Source of the DNA: Streptomyces sp. NBC_01497
GTDB lineage: Bacteria > Actinomycetota > Actinomycetes > Streptomycetales > Streptomycetaceae
NCBI RefSeq assembly: GCF_036250695.1
Contig: NZ_CP109427.1
Span: forward strand, 434,001-498,000
Direction of reading: 5' to 3'
DNA length: 64,000 nt
The notes under the pieces were generated by a model, which was not told where the DNA came from, did no database searches, and was given only the letters and a program-made list of their open reading frames with translations. How positions within the stretch are numbered: position 1 is the first letter of the stretch; each line of letters opens with the position of its first letter. Made by a program: the position numbers and the translations under genes. Positions 43,351 through 55,200 of the stretch are shown piece by piece.

Positions 43351-43440
43351 ACGTACTGCACGAGTACGTACTGCACGAGTACGTACTGCACGAGTACGTA
43401 CTGCACGAGTACGTACTTTCCGAGCACGTACTTCCCAGGC
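43351..43440. repeat. Six 15-bp tandem repeats upstream of marR
   Basis: Units of 15 bp begin at 43351, 43366, 43381, 43396, 43411 and 43426. The first four are identical (ACGTACTGCACGAGT) and the last two diverged. Across unit borders each copy contains GTACT and AGTAC in inverted orientation five bases apart. The array ends 50 bp upstream of the GTG start of the MarR gene. Confidence 0.95.
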
Positions 43441-43674
43441 AGGTGAGTTTAACCGCCCGGCATGCGCGCGAACGAAGCGTGGGGTCGTCGAGCATGGCGT
43501 ACTCGTTCCCGGGCGATCCACGGTGGCTACGGCACGCCTTCTCGCCGGCGTCGGCCGCCTGGGCAGGACGAGCCTCGCGGGCACCGGTCCGGGGGGCGCG
43601 TGACGACACGTGGAGACAACGCCAGGGTCGCGGCCGGGCCGCACACCGCGGCGGAATCCGGGTCGGGATCGGTG

Positions 43675-44883
43675 TCAACTCGCCCCCCGGCGCGACGCGT
43701 TCCGCGGCATTCGTCGCTGCGTCCGGGACACGATCACCAGTGTGGCGGCCACCAGGGCGGAGACGACGCAACCCGTGACCAGAACAGGACTGGACGCGAA
43801 GGTGGATGCGAGCACGGCAATGACGGCCGCAGCGAACAGCACGTCCAGTGCGCCGGACGCGGACTGGTGGCGAAGCAGCAGGCGGAGCGCCGCGACGTAG
43901 ACCGCGACGGGCACCGTGTAGACGGCTCCCATCGTGGTGTGCCCGCGGTGGACGTGGCCGGCCGACTCGGAGATGTTCGCAGCGAGGCCGGCCCCCACCG
44001 CCGCCGCGGCGGCGAACAGCGCGTAGTGGCCGTAACCCCAGCGCAGCGAGGCAGAAAGCGAGATGAGACCGGTGGGGGCGTCGTAGGCGAAGTACAGCCA
44101 CCACATGGCGAACACCGTCATGATGCCACCGATGACAAGGGAGGCGATGTCACCGAAGGCGATGTGGAGGTCGAGAGCGGTACTGACGGCATCGGTGACG
44201 GCCGTCACGGTCTCACCGAGCACGATGAGGGTGAACAGCCCGAAGCGTTCGGCGACATGACGAGGGTGCCAGGTGGTCTGCGCCGCCCGCTCCGCCCACA
44301 GGGGTACGGCGAGTTCTCCCGCGACGAGAACGAGGAAAGTCACCAGGCTGCCGTGACCGCCCGCCGCGAGCCGGGCCACCCAGCCGACCTGGAGGACGAA
44401 GATCCCCGCCGCATAGCGAACGCAGCCCCTCCGGCGTTCGGGGTCGGAGTAGGCCGCGCGCAGCCACTGGCTCATCATGGCCAACCGCATGACGACGTAA
44501 CCGATCGTGACAACGGTGAAGTCGTAGTGTTCCAGAGCCTTGCCCGCTCCGGCAGCCATGATGAGCGCGCCGGTGATCTGTACCAGGGTCAGCAGCCGAT
44601 AGAAGACATCGTCGGTGTCGTAGGCGGAGGAGAACCAGGTGAAATTCATCCACGCCCACCAAATGGCGAAGAACACCAGCACATAACCGAGCACCCCGTG
44701 GGCGATGTGACCGGCGACGAATTCATGTTCGAAGGCTGCGGCGGACCGGGCCACCGCGATGACGAAACACAGGTCGAAGAAGAGTTCCAGAGCGGTAGAG
44801 GTGCGATTCTCCTCATCGGCAGGACGTGCCGTCATCGGCCGGTACCAGACCCAACCGCCGGTGCTGTCTTGCGGTTGACTCAT
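43675..44883 (-). CDS. Low temperature requirement protein A (LtrA) family membrane protein
   Basis: A 402-residue membrane protein of the LtrA family. After a short cytoplasmic start with the family motif STALELFFDLCFVIAVARSA it has about ten to twelve hydrophobic helices. The conserved WWAWMNFTWFSSAYDTDDVF, AERFGLFTLIVLGETVTAV and MWWLYFAYD blocks are all present. LtrA was named from Listeria, where it is needed for growth in the cold; the molecular function is unknown, and the conserved acidic and aromatic residues suggest transport or ligand binding in the membrane. The ATG at 44883 has GGAGCG upstream. It reads away from the TetR gene, with about 500 bp between starts. Confidence 0.93.
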   Translation of the reverse strand: MSQPQDSTGGWVWYRPMTARPADEENRTSTALELFFDLCFVIAVARSAAAFEHEFVAGHIAHGVLGYVLVFFAIWWAWMNFTWFSSAYDTDDVFYRLLTLVQITGALIMAAGAGKALEHYDFTVVTIGYVVMRLAMMSQWLRAAYSDPERRRGCVRYAAGIFVLQVGWVARLAAGGHGSLVTFLVLVAGELAVPLWAERAAQTTWHPRHVAERFGLFTLIVLGETVTAVTDAVSTALDLHIAFGDIASLVIGGIMTVFAMWWLYFAYDAPTGLISLSASLRWGYGHYALFAAAAAVGAGLAANISESAGHVHRGHTTMGAVYTVPVAVYVAALRLLLRHQSASGALDVLFAAAVIAVLASTFASSPVLVTGCVVSALVAATLVIVSRTQRRMPRNASRRGAS

Positions 44884-45380
44884 ACTGGCGCGCTCCTGAC
44901 CGTTCTTGAATCGCGTTGATCTCGCCCATGGCCACCACGCACCGCGCCCGGAGCAGCGCGCGGCAGACACGTGCCGTTCCAGGCATTGACAGAGGGTCAC
45001 CCTACCCTCCGGGGGCGTTCTGACCGTGCCTTTGCCCAGCCGTAAATTCGCCCCGACGCTGGACATTTTCGGGCCGCAATTCCGGGCGGACTCAGGGAAC
45101 GCCGGGCCCCTTCTGCACAGCGACGAATGAACGCTACGGAAAGGCCTTTCGGATGACCGGAGATCGGGACCCGACTCGACCGTACGGTGGGCCCCGGTCG
45201 TTCATCCCCGCCGTTGAGCCGGCCGTTCGACGAGGGGCCGCGTGTGATTCGGGAAAGCGGCTGGCGGGCCGCGCCGGACGGATCGCACCGCCAGGAGCGG
45301 GCCCGGACCACTGCGACGGTCCGAGAGGGCAGGCGCAATGTCTATTTTGACATGATTCGGTACGGTCGTACTGTATGGGC
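44884..45380. other. Divergent intergenic region
   Basis: 497 bp without a gene. It contains the 12-bp palindrome GAAAGGCCTTTC at about 45139-45150 and the TetR promoter at its right end. Confidence 0.5.
45347..45374 (+). promoter_or_regulatory. Consensus promoter of the TetR gene, probably leaderless
   Basis: TTGACA at 45347-45352 and TACTGT at 45369-45374 are separated by 16 bp. Transcription would begin near 45381, at the ATG I take as the start, so the mRNA would lack a ribosome site. Confidence 0.6.
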
Positions 45381-45986
45381 ATGACGAAGATTCCTCGCAC
45401 GCGCCGGGCGGGCGGAGCCAAGCGGATCGCGGCTCTGGGTGCCGTCGCGGAGATCCTCGCGGCGAGGGGATACGAGAACACACGGTTCGCGGACGTGTCG
45501 GCGGCGAGCGGCGTGGCGATCAGCACGCTGCAGACGTACTTCGGCTCGCGCGAGGACATGCTGATCGAGGCCATGCGCCGTTCGACCGACGAGGAGGTCG
45601 CGGCACTGGAGGCCGCGGCCGGGTCGGAGAAGGACCCGTGGAGACGACTCGTCGCGCTGATCGACCGGAGCCTCGGAAACTCCGAGCGCACACGGCAGGT
45701 GCTGATCGAGTTCTGGCGCGCGGGCATGCGCGATGAGGAGTTGCGCGACTACAGCGTGCAAGTACGCACACGCTACCGGGAACCCTTCGTCCGGTCGGTG
45801 ACCGAGGGCCGCGATCAAGGCGCGTTCGTGTTGACCTCCGGTCCCGACGACGTGGTCGACTTCCTGCTCGCGGCGCTCGGCGGGGTCATGATCCCCCGAG
45901 TTCTGCACCATCCCGGACCGTCGCCCGAGGGTTTTCGGCACGTGCTGTTGAGTCACATGAGGCTGGCGCTCGGCCTTCCCGGGTAG
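45381..45986 (+). CDS. TetR family transcriptional regulator
   Basis: A 201-residue TetR regulator. The helix-turn-helix is RGYENTRFADVSAASGVAIS followed by TLQTYFGSREDML (about 35-65). The C-terminal helical ligand domain includes WRRLVALIDRSLGNSERTRQ and DDVVDFLLAALGGVMI. The ATG at 45381 is preferred over the one at 45375, because the -10 element TACTGT ends at 45374 and transcription should start near 45381, giving a leaderless mRNA. No ribosome site precedes either codon. It lies 186 bp before an FAD oxidase on the same strand, which may be its target; the region between has no strong palindrome that I could find. Confidence 0.9.
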   Translation: MTKIPRTRRAGGAKRIAALGAVAEILAARGYENTRFADVSAASGVAISTLQTYFGSREDMLIEAMRRSTDEEVAALEAAAGSEKDPWRRLVALIDRSLGNSERTRQVLIEFWRAGMRDEELRDYSVQVRTRYREPFVRSVTEGRDQGAFVLTSGPDDVVDFLLAALGGVMIPRVLHHPGPSPEGFRHVLLSHMRLALGLPG

Positions 45987-46172
45987 CCGCGGCCGCGCGG
46001 AAGCCGAGCTGCGCGGCGCGTACGTCACCCCTCAAGGACCAGCGGGCCGACGACACATCAACAAGAAGCGGCGAGCGTACTTCGGCACGGCACCGTCCGG
46101 GTGCCGGTGCCTCAGGCCGCGTGGGCCGGATCCCTGTCGGGATGAACACACCGAAAGGAAGAGGGCACAGCC

Positions 46173-47675
<1,503 letters not shown>

Positions 47676-48551
47676 GGGCTCCCCCGCGACTCCGTGGCAC
47701 CTCGCGCAGCCACCCGCTTCGCCGCTCCAGGCATCTGCCTCCGCCGCTGCCGCTGCTGCTGCCGGACCCCGATACCGGGATGCGGCGGGCCGCACGGGTG
47801 GCATCCTCGGGCTCGGGCTCGTAAGCGGACAGCCCCCGGACGAGCGCGAGTTCAAGGACGAGTTGCAGCCCGCTCCCTCCCCGAGGCCGGATGTCCAGCC
47901 GGGTCCGCGTGTCCTTTGGTCCGGCCCATCCGTGGTGACGGTCCTGTGCGGTCTGCCGTCCATCGGGCAACGCGCCACAACCGCAGGCATCACATGACGT
48001 CGACACGCGCTGCTCGTCGTCGTGCCGCCCGCCGGGACACGCGTCGAGCCCGGCCCACGTGGCGGCTCCGCGGGCAGCAGCGGCTTCGCACCATGGCTTC
48101 GGTTCGGGTTGCCGCGCTCGTGGTGCGGCCGGATCGGTCCGTGCCGTTGCGGGGGTGAACGCCAGCCACGAGCGGGACGCCGTGATGGTGTCCGAGGTGG
48201 CCAAAACCCCTGCTTGCAGCACGACTTGTCCTGGCTGAACGCTTCACCGGCCCGCCTTCCGGACCGTTGCAGGCGTAGGCACGCGGAGGTGCCCGTACCC
48301 GGCAGAGAGCGCTCTCACCCTTGACGCACGGGCCTGCGCGCAGGTTCAATCACTACCGCCCACCCGGGCCGGCGACGCTGCGAACGCGGCTGGTCGGCCC
48401 TCCAAGCAGGCACTGCGCGCTGTCACCATCCGCTCGACACGCCGGGCCCCTCCCGCCACCCCCGCGGTCCTGACGTGACGTCCCTCTGCCCCCCACCAGA
48501 CCGGCCCTGCCTGCCCAACGGCACTGTGCCGGACTTCCACAGGAGGAGAAC
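47676..48551. other. 876-bp gene-free stretch
   Basis: No supportable gene on either strand, although moderately coding-like minus-strand pieces exist around 47850-48220 without a recognisable product. The right end is the leader of the GH64 gene, which has an AGGAGGAG ribosome site just before 48552. Confidence 0.5.
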
Positions 48552-49787
48552 GTGGTCTCCCGCCGTTCCTTCATCACCGCCGCCGGCGCCGTCGGCATGG
48601 CCACCGCCGCCAGTTCACCGCTGTGGTCGACAGCGCTGAGCTCGCCCGCTTCGGCCGCCACGGCATCCCTGCCCATCGCTCTGCGGAACAACTCCGGCAG
48701 CGGCACGGTCTACGCCTACATCAGTGGATCCGACAGCACCGGCTGGCCCGGATTCGTCACGCCCGACGGGCACTTCCAGCGTCTGCCGAGCCCGTCGGCG
48801 GTCCTCACCCCCACACCCGACTACTCGATCGCCCTGGGCGCCTCGGGCTCCTCAGCGACCGACGTGCCCCTGGCCGACTACGTCATCGGGGGCCGCGTCT
48901 GGTTCTCCGTCGGCAAGAAGATCCAGTTCTTCGTCAACCCGCCCGGCGGGAGCGGAGGCGTCCCGGGACTCGTCCAGCCCGGCTTCACCAGTTCCGACCC
49001 GAACTGGGAGACCAACTGGACCTTCTGCGAGTTCACGTACAACAGCGCCAACCTGTACGCGAACATCAGTTACGTGGACATGGTCGCGCTGCCGGTCTCC
49101 ATGGGCAGTACGGGCAGCGGGGGCGCACAGTCGGTCAGCCCACTGCCTTCCGGCGCGCTGGCCTCCATCGCCACGGGCCTGCAGTCGCAGCACGCCATCG
49201 ACGGTGCGCCGTGGGATCAGCTCGTCGCAAAGGACGCCGGCGGAGCGGCACTGCGCATCCTGGCCCCGGCACACTCGCCGACGGACTTCGGTTCGTACTG
49301 GAACGCCTACCTCGACGAGGTGTGGAGTTACTACCAGTCGCATGCTCTGACGGTCGACGGACAGGGCAGCATCGGTTCCTTCACCGGCACGGTCTCCGGC
49401 GACACACTGAACTTCGCCGGCCTCAACACCAACGGCGTCCCGTTCACCAAGCCGAGCGCCGTCGACATCTTCGGCTGCGCGAGCGGCCCCCTCTACAACT
49501 CCGGCGGGGACGCGCGGGGCGCCGTCGCGGCCCGCCTGGCCGCCGCACTCAACCGCAGCTCACTTCTTGTGAGCGGCGGCGACAACCAGCCCAGTGGTGT
49601 GACACCGCCGCAGTACTACCAGGGCGGTACCACCAACCACTACGCGCGCCTGGTGCACCAGTACGCCTCCATCGGCTACGCCTTCCCCTACGACGACGTC
49701 GGCCCCACCGGCGCGGCGCCCGTCGACGGCCACCTCCAGGACGGCGCCCCCACGTCCTGGAGCATCTCGCTCGGGTCCGGTCAGTAA
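48552..49787 (+). CDS. GH64 endo-beta-1,3-glucanase (laminaripentaose-producing type), Tat-exported
   Basis: A 411-residue secreted glycoside hydrolase of family 64, which cuts beta-1,3-glucan such as laminarin or fungal wall glucan and typically releases laminaripentaose. A twin-arginine signal SRRSFITAAGAVGMA starts the protein, with cleavage near SPASAA at residue 36. The first beta barrel starts ASLPIALRNNSGSGTVYAYI. The catalytic pair is E160 in FCEFTYN and D176 in YVDMVALPVSM, sixteen residues apart as in the Streptomyces matensis enzyme (E154/D170). The second domain contains HYARLVHQYASIGYAFPYDD near the C-terminus. The start is GTG at 48552 with AGGAGGAG upstream. No carbohydrate-binding module is fused. 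Likely role: feeding on fungal or plant beta-glucan. Confidence 0.95.
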   Translation: MVSRRSFITAAGAVGMATAASSPLWSTALSSPASAATASLPIALRNNSGSGTVYAYISGSDSTGWPGFVTPDGHFQRLPSPSAVLTPTPDYSIALGASGSSATDVPLADYVIGGRVWFSVGKKIQFFVNPPGGSGGVPGLVQPGFTSSDPNWETNWTFCEFTYNSANLYANISYVDMVALPVSMGSTGSGGAQSVSPLPSGALASIATGLQSQHAIDGAPWDQLVAKDAGGAALRILAPAHSPTDFGSYWNAYLDEVWSYYQSHALTVDGQGSIGSFTGTVSGDTLNFAGLNTNGVPFTKPSAVDIFGCASGPLYNSGGDARGAVAARLAAALNRSSLLVSGGDNQPSGVTPPQYYQGGTTNHYARLVHQYASIGYAFPYDDVGPTGAAPVDGHLQDGAPTSWSISLGSGQ

Positions 49788-49954
49788 GCCCCGGAGAAGT
49801 CGGAGCTCTTCCGCCCTTGGGTGCCTCCTCCTGTGCCGGCCGCCGCCACGAGGCGCGGCCGGCACGCAGGCGTCCCCGGGCTCATCCCCCTGCCGCACCG
49901 GGCGGTTGCCCAGCTCCCCAGACGAACGGGTCACCCTTATCCGGTCCTGCTGGC

Positions 49955-50152
49955 GTGCGTGACTTCGACATCAATGTCACCCGATCCACCGGCAGTCACC
50001 ATTTCAAGGTCCTACGGCGTGCGGGCCTCATCCGGCAGCGCTACGAGGGCACGCTGAAGTTGAACACCTTGCGCCGCGCGGACCTGGAGCAGGCCTTCCC
50101 CGGACTGCTCGACGCGATCATCGACGCCGCTCGACGCGAGGCAGCACGGTAG
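49955..50152 (+). pseudogene. ArsR-family regulator, C-terminal remnant
   Basis: The last 65 codons before the TAG at 50150 match the end of a small ArsR-type winged-helix regulator: FDINVTRSTGSHHFKVLRRA (recognition helix), GLIRQRYEGTLKLNTLRRAD (wing), LEQAFPGLLDAIIDAARRE. In intact relatives about 40-50 residues precede this, with the start of the DNA-binding domain. Here the preceding DNA, after the GH64 stop, shows no matching sequence in any frame. A GTG at 49955 could in principle start a 65-residue product containing most of the recognition helix and wing, but it lacks the first helices, so function is unlikely. Confidence 0.78.
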
Positions 50153-50692
50153 ACGGTCGCGGCGCACGGCGCACTCCCCGGCAATCGGTCGTGGGGCAAG
50201 GGGGTTGAGCCGGTCCCGCCTGCCGCGATCGAAGCCGACGAGTATCTCCCCAGCGAACCGCCGCCCGCCGAAGCGGCCCGGACCCCCGCGTCCCGCAGCG
50301 CGCCCGGCACCTCACCGGACCGCGACCGAGATGTTCGCGGGTTCGAGACGGCCGACGTCGGGACGACGGGATCGTGTCGCGTGTCGGCCCTGTCCTCAAC
50401 CGGCTTCTCGCGGCTCCTGGGTGAAGTCGTATCCGGTGAAGGCGGCGAGCGGAACTATCCGATGTGCTGGTGGAGAGCGTTGCTCGTGGCGTTGACCGGG
50501 TTCGTCAACAGGACGACGGACGACATCCGGCCGACCGAGGTGCCCGCGCACCCGACCGGAGCGGTATCGCGGTTCCGCGGCAGGTTCCACCCCATACGGG
50601 TGGTAACCCTCGATGCACTCGGGATCACACGATTTCGGGAATCTCACCGCTATTCGATGACAAGACGGTGACTCGCTGTCACATTGCTCTGT
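50153..50692. other. 540-bp intergenic region
   Basis: No gene recognised. The last 20 bp before the M4 protease start lack a ribosome site, so that gene may be leaderless, but I see no clear promoter. Confidence 0.5.
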
Positions 50693-51754
50693 ATGAATAC
50701 TTCAGGCGGTCCGGTCCCTTCGGTTTTCTGCACCATCGTGCCCCCGCACATCCTGGACAAGTTGTCGCAGGCGGCGGACGCATCACGTTCGGCCCGTGCG
50801 CTGCGGACCCTCGAGCACGACGCCCTCCAGCGCGGACGGCGCCGAGCCGTCCAGCCGCTCGTCGCGGCCGGGACGGGCACCGGCGGGGACAGTCCCCGCC
50901 GTACTGTCTACGACGCCCGGCACAAGGAGACCCTGCCGGGGGTGAAGGTGCACTCCGAGGGTGACACGCCGTCCAAGGACGCGTCCGTCAACCGCGCGCA
51001 CGCCGGACTCGGTGTGACGTTCGACCTGTACCTCAAGGTCTACGGCCGGCACTCCATCGATGACGCGGGCCTGCCGCTGAACGCCACCGTCCACTACGGC
51101 CGCGAGTACGACAACGCGTTCTGGGACGGTGAACGCATGGTCTTCGGCGACGGGGACAACGACCTGTTCCTCGACTTCACCATCCCGGTGGACGTCATCG
51201 GCCACGAACTGACCCACGGTGTCACCCAGTACACCGCCGCCCTTGAGTACTCCGGCCAGTCCGGTGCGCTCAACGAGTCCGTCTCCGATGTCTTCGGGTC
51301 GCTGATCAAGCAGTACGCCCTCGGTCAGAGCGCGGCCCAGGCGGACTGGCTCATCGGCACAGGGCTGCTCGGGCCCGATGTGACGGGGCAGGCGCTGCGC
51401 TCCATGAAGGCGCCTGGCACGGCGTACGACGACGACGTCCTGGGCAAGGACCCGCAGCCCGCGACGATGGACGCCTACGTGCGCACGGCACAGGACAACG
51501 GGGGCGTGCACATCAACTCCGGTATCCCCAATCACGCCTTCTACCTCGCCGCCACCGAACTGGGGGGCAGCGCCTGGGAGAAGGCGGGGCAGGTCTGGTA
51601 CGACGTCCTCACTGGTGGAGCACTCGCCGCCGACGCCCAGTTCGCCGATTTCGCGCGGCTGACCGCCGCCGCGGCCCGCACGCGCTTCGGTGACGGCGAC
51701 GAGCACGCGGCGATGGTCAAGGCGTGGTCGCAGGTCGGCGTCGCCGCCACCTGA
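50693..51754 (+). CDS. Protealysin-like M4 metalloprotease
   Basis: A 353-residue zinc protease of the thermolysin family, protealysin branch. It has no signal peptide and no long FTP/PepSY pro-region. Instead it has a short propeptide with the family motif IVPPHILDKL near residue 15. The mature part begins around residue 60-75 (TVYDARHKETLPG). The zinc site is complete: H171, E172 and H175 in GHELTHG, E195 in LNESVSDVFGS, and the catalytic H273 in GGVHINSGIPNHAFY. The start ATG at 50693 has no ribosome site. An emfourin-type inhibitor gene lies 96 bp downstream on the same strand, the pairing known for protealysin-like proteases. It probably acts inside the cell or after leakage; how it leaves is unclear. 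Confidence 0.94.
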   Translation: MNTSGGPVPSVFCTIVPPHILDKLSQAADASRSARALRTLEHDALQRGRRRAVQPLVAAGTGTGGDSPRRTVYDARHKETLPGVKVHSEGDTPSKDASVNRAHAGLGVTFDLYLKVYGRHSIDDAGLPLNATVHYGREYDNAFWDGERMVFGDGDNDLFLDFTIPVDVIGHELTHGVTQYTAALEYSGQSGALNESVSDVFGSLIKQYALGQSAAQADWLIGTGLLGPDVTGQALRSMKAPGTAYDDDVLGKDPQPATMDAYVRTAQDNGGVHINSGIPNHAFYLAATELGGSAWEKAGQVWYDVLTGGALAADAQFADFARLTAAAARTRFGDGDEHAAMVKAWSQVGVAAT

Positions 51755-51850
51755 GAGCCGGGCACGGAGTGTCCCGCCGCCCGCCGGCGAATGCGGCGCG
51801 GCGCTCCGGCGGGCGGGATGCACCCCGCGCAGGTCGGGTAGGAAGGAGCC

Positions 51851-52117
51851 ATGCGGATCGCAGTGCGACGGACCGGCGGCCTCGCCGGCATCGAGCGTCA
51901 CGCCGAAGTCGACACGTCGACACGGCCCGACGCACAGGAGTGGGACGCCCTGGCCCGGCAGGTCGTCGACGAGGGCGGAGCCGCGCCTCCCGCGGGAGTC
52001 CCGGACGGCTTCCGCTACGAGGTCACCGTCGACGGGCGTACGGTCCACCTCGCCGACCCCGGGCTGACGGATCAGCAGCGTGAGCTGGTCACGGGGGTGC
52101 TCAAGGAAGGGGCCTGA
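51851..52117 (+). CDS. Emfourin-type inhibitor of the adjacent M4 protease
   Basis: An 88-residue cytoplasmic protein that matches the emfourin (protealysin inhibitor) pattern as I know it: MRIAVRRTGGLAGIERHAEV at the start, an acidic helix QEWDALARQVVDE, the paired strands FRYEVTVDGRTVHLADPG, and a C-terminal helix LTDQQRELVTGVLKE. Emfourins bind tightly to protealysin-like proteases and are encoded next to them. The AGGAAGGAG ribosome site before the ATG at 51851 is among the best in the window, and the gene lies 96 bp after the protease, so the two are probably co-transcribed with strong inhibitor translation. It should keep the protease silent inside the cell. The family call is from memory of motif layout and position. 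Confidence 0.8.
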   Translation: MRIAVRRTGGLAGIERHAEVDTSTRPDAQEWDALARQVVDEGGAAPPAGVPDGFRYEVTVDGRTVHLADPGLTDQQRELVTGVLKEGA

Positions 52118-52200
52118 GCGAACTGCCGATTCTTCGCGGATCCGGATTCCCGTCCACGGGCCCCCGTCCCCCGCTCCCTCTCGGCTGCCCGGGGCCGAAG

Positions 52201-52243
52201 CGGCGGCCGGGAGGCGGGGCCGGGCCCTGCCTCCCGGCCGCCG
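52201..52243. terminator. Bidirectional terminator between emfourin and the GH2 gene
   Basis: Perfect 15-bp arms (52201-52215 and 52229-52243) with a 13-nt loop lie between the convergent emfourin-type and GH2 genes. Confidence 0.82.
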
Positions 52244-52292
52244 GGGAGCTGGGGCACAGGACCCTGCCCCCGGCGGCCGGGGTGCGGGGCGG

Positions 52293-55200
52293 TCAGACGC
52301 GTCGGCGCGCGAGGTTCAGCGCCTCGACGGTGAGGCGCGGCCTGCCGGAGGGCAGAGCGCGGGCGGGCCATGACGCCTCGACCGTCCGCGTCTCGCCGGG
52401 GAGCAGCCACAGATAGTTGTCGCTGTAACGGGTGGGCAGTACGCGGGCGTCACTGTGCGCGTCGCGGACACCGACCCTGACCATCGCCGCCGCCACATCC
52501 CCGGTGTTGCGCAGTGTCACGGTGGCCCCTTCAGGCCCGTCGCGCCGGATGCTCGCGGCGAGCCGTGCGTCGTGCGCACCGATGAGGCCGCGGACATCGC
52601 TCGGGGAGCGGTAGCGCAGGTAGGTGTTCTCCGAGACCTGCTCACCGTGACGGTCGCTCATGCGCAGACGCAGCAGGTGCCCGCCCGGCAGGTCGGCGGT
52701 GAACGGCACGGTGAACGCGGCCGCGGCCGAGGAGGCCGCCACGTCCAGGGTGCGGCGCCGCGGCGCGGCCAGCGCTCGGCCGTGCAGGTCGCGCAGGTCG
52801 GCGGTCACCGTCGCGCCGGTGAGGGCCGCCGGCGTCTGGTTGACCGCGTGCACCTGCCAGTCGGCGAGGCTCGCCTGGACGTGCAGGGGCTCGCATGCCG
52901 TGCGGGCTCCGTAGTAGGTGCCGTTGACGTCGAGGTCGTAGTCGTAGGTCTGCCAGACGGTGCTGTGGTGCGCCGGGTGGGACATCCACAGCAGGACACC
53001 CGAGGCGTCGTCCCACATCTTCGCGTTGTACGCCTCGAAGATGGCGCGCATGCTCTCGTAGTTGACGAACTGTGCCCGGGAGCAGAAGTCGTCGAGGTTG
53101 TCCGAGGGGCCGAACCGGTCGTCGACGGCGGCCCGGTACGTGTCTGGGTTCTGGCCGCCGCGCGTGCACCAGTCGTGGTGGAACCAGACGTCACCGATGG
53201 GCCAGACCGGCTGGCCGTCGGCGAGGTGTCGCATACTCTCGGCGACCGGGACGGTGGGGATGCCGATCTCGGTGTGGAAGCCGTAACTGCCGATGGAGTA
53301 GGTGTCCCCGGAGAAGTACGTCGCCGGGTCGATCCAGGAGTACGGGCCGTGGCCGGTGACGATGCCCCCCGCCGAGTTGCCCTGGTAGAGCACGCCGGGG
53401 TGCACTTCGGTGACGGCCGTGCGCAGCCCCGCGTCGATGGCGGCGGGCGGGTCGCTCTCGTTGGTGGCGCACCAGACGGCGAGGCAGGGGTGGTGCCGGT
53501 AGCGCAGCACGGTGTCGCGGGCGATGGCCAGGAAGGACGCGAGGTTCGAGTCGGGCGGGAAGATGGCATCCCCCTCCCAGAAGTCGTTCCACACCAGGAT
53601 GCCGTTCTCGTCGCAGGCGGCGAAGAACTCCTCGCGGTTGCTGGAGCCGATCCAGTTGCGGATCATGGTGAAGTTCATGTCCCGGTGCATGGCGACGGTG
53701 TCGTCCATCCGATGGGGCAGGACGCGGCGCAGCAGTTCGTCGAAGCCCCAGTTGCCGCCGCGGCACATCACACGTACGCCGTTCACCGCGATCTGCAACT
53801 GGGTGCCGGTGTTGCTGACGGAGGTGACGTCCGTCCAGGAGGAACCGTCGTCGCAGACCTGCACGGTGAAGGTCAGGGCGTAGGCGCTCTCCCAGGTGAT
53901 GACGACCCGGTCGAAGGTGGTGGTCGCACCGAGGTCGACCTCTATCCACTGGTTGTCGGAGTAACCCGAGGACCAGCGGGTGGAGTCGCTGCCGTCGACG
54001 GCGTTGGCGGGCTGGTCGTTGCTGTTGTCGAAGGACGAGGCGGTGGCCGTGCGGTGCAGGGCCAGGTCGGTGCCGGGCGTGGCGCTGTCCAGGACCGACA
54101 GGGTCCACATCGACACACCGAAGCCGGTGGCGCGCTTGCCGCACTGGATCCGTACGTAACGGGCCCGCTGCTGCGCGAAGTCGACGTTCTGGGGAGCCGA
54201 GTGGCCGGTCGGCGCGATGACGATCGGCTGGTCGTAGTGGTAGTCGAGCCGGCGCAGGCCCACCCGGGTGGTGCGCCGGTCGGAGACGGCCCCGCCGACG
54301 GTCGCGGTCGTCGTCAGGTCGTGCAGCACCGCCTCGCCGTAGCCGTTGGGCCACCACAGGCGCGGCTCGGTGATCCGCAGCGCCGGATGGCCGGCGGGGG
54401 CGAACGTCACCTCGCGGCTCTCCCCGGCCGCCAGGGTGAGCGTCGTGCTCACCTCGGCCCCGTGCAGCCGCGCGGACACGGTGGCCTTACGGCTCACGGC
54501 CCCGGCGTTGCGGACCGGGACGACGACGGTGACCTCGGCCGTGCCCAGGGACGGCAGCTCCGGGAGAGCGGTGTCCACCCGGGGGTCGCCGACGACGACG
54601 TCCCCGGTGGATCGCAGCCGTACGTGGTTCCAGATCCCGGCCGCGCGGTCGCGGACCGCGGGCATCCAGTCCCAGCCGGTGATGGAGATGTACGTCGGCG
54701 AGTCGGCGGTCGGCGCGACGGAGTTGAGTGTCGAGATGCCGTCCGGCCCCTTGTCGCCCGGATTGCCCGGGTGCGGCATGGGCGCGATCCGCACGGCGAC
54801 GACCTGCTCGCCGTGCGCCAGCGCGTGGGTGACGTCGAACGCGGCTCGTGCGACGGGGTAGGTGAGTTCGCCGACGCCGAGGCCGTTGAGCCAGATCTCC
54901 GCCTGGTGGTTGACGCCGTCGAACTCCAGCCAGACACGCCGCCCTTGCCCGGTGCCGAGGCCCTTGGGAAGGTCGAAGGCACGCCGGTACCACCAGTCGT
55001 GGCGGGACAGGGCCTCGGGGGCACGCATGTTGTTGAAGCCGACGGTGGGTTCGGGCAGGTGTCCCTGCTCGACCAGCGAGGCGTGCACGGTGCCGGGAAC
55101 GGCGGCCGGGAGCCACGCACTGGTGTCGACACCGCGCGAGGACAGGTCCTTGCCGTCGGTCGACGGTGCCCAGGAGTCCATGGTGACGCTCCAGCCGGAC

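Noticed and set aside
43302..43427. N-terminal VLVQY-repeat extension of the MarR protein
   Set aside because: An excellent ribosome site precedes the GTG at 43301, and relatives of this size start there. The extension remains a minor alternative.
43351..43440. CRISPR array
   Set aside because: The 15-bp units are directly joined without spacers, and no cas genes are present.
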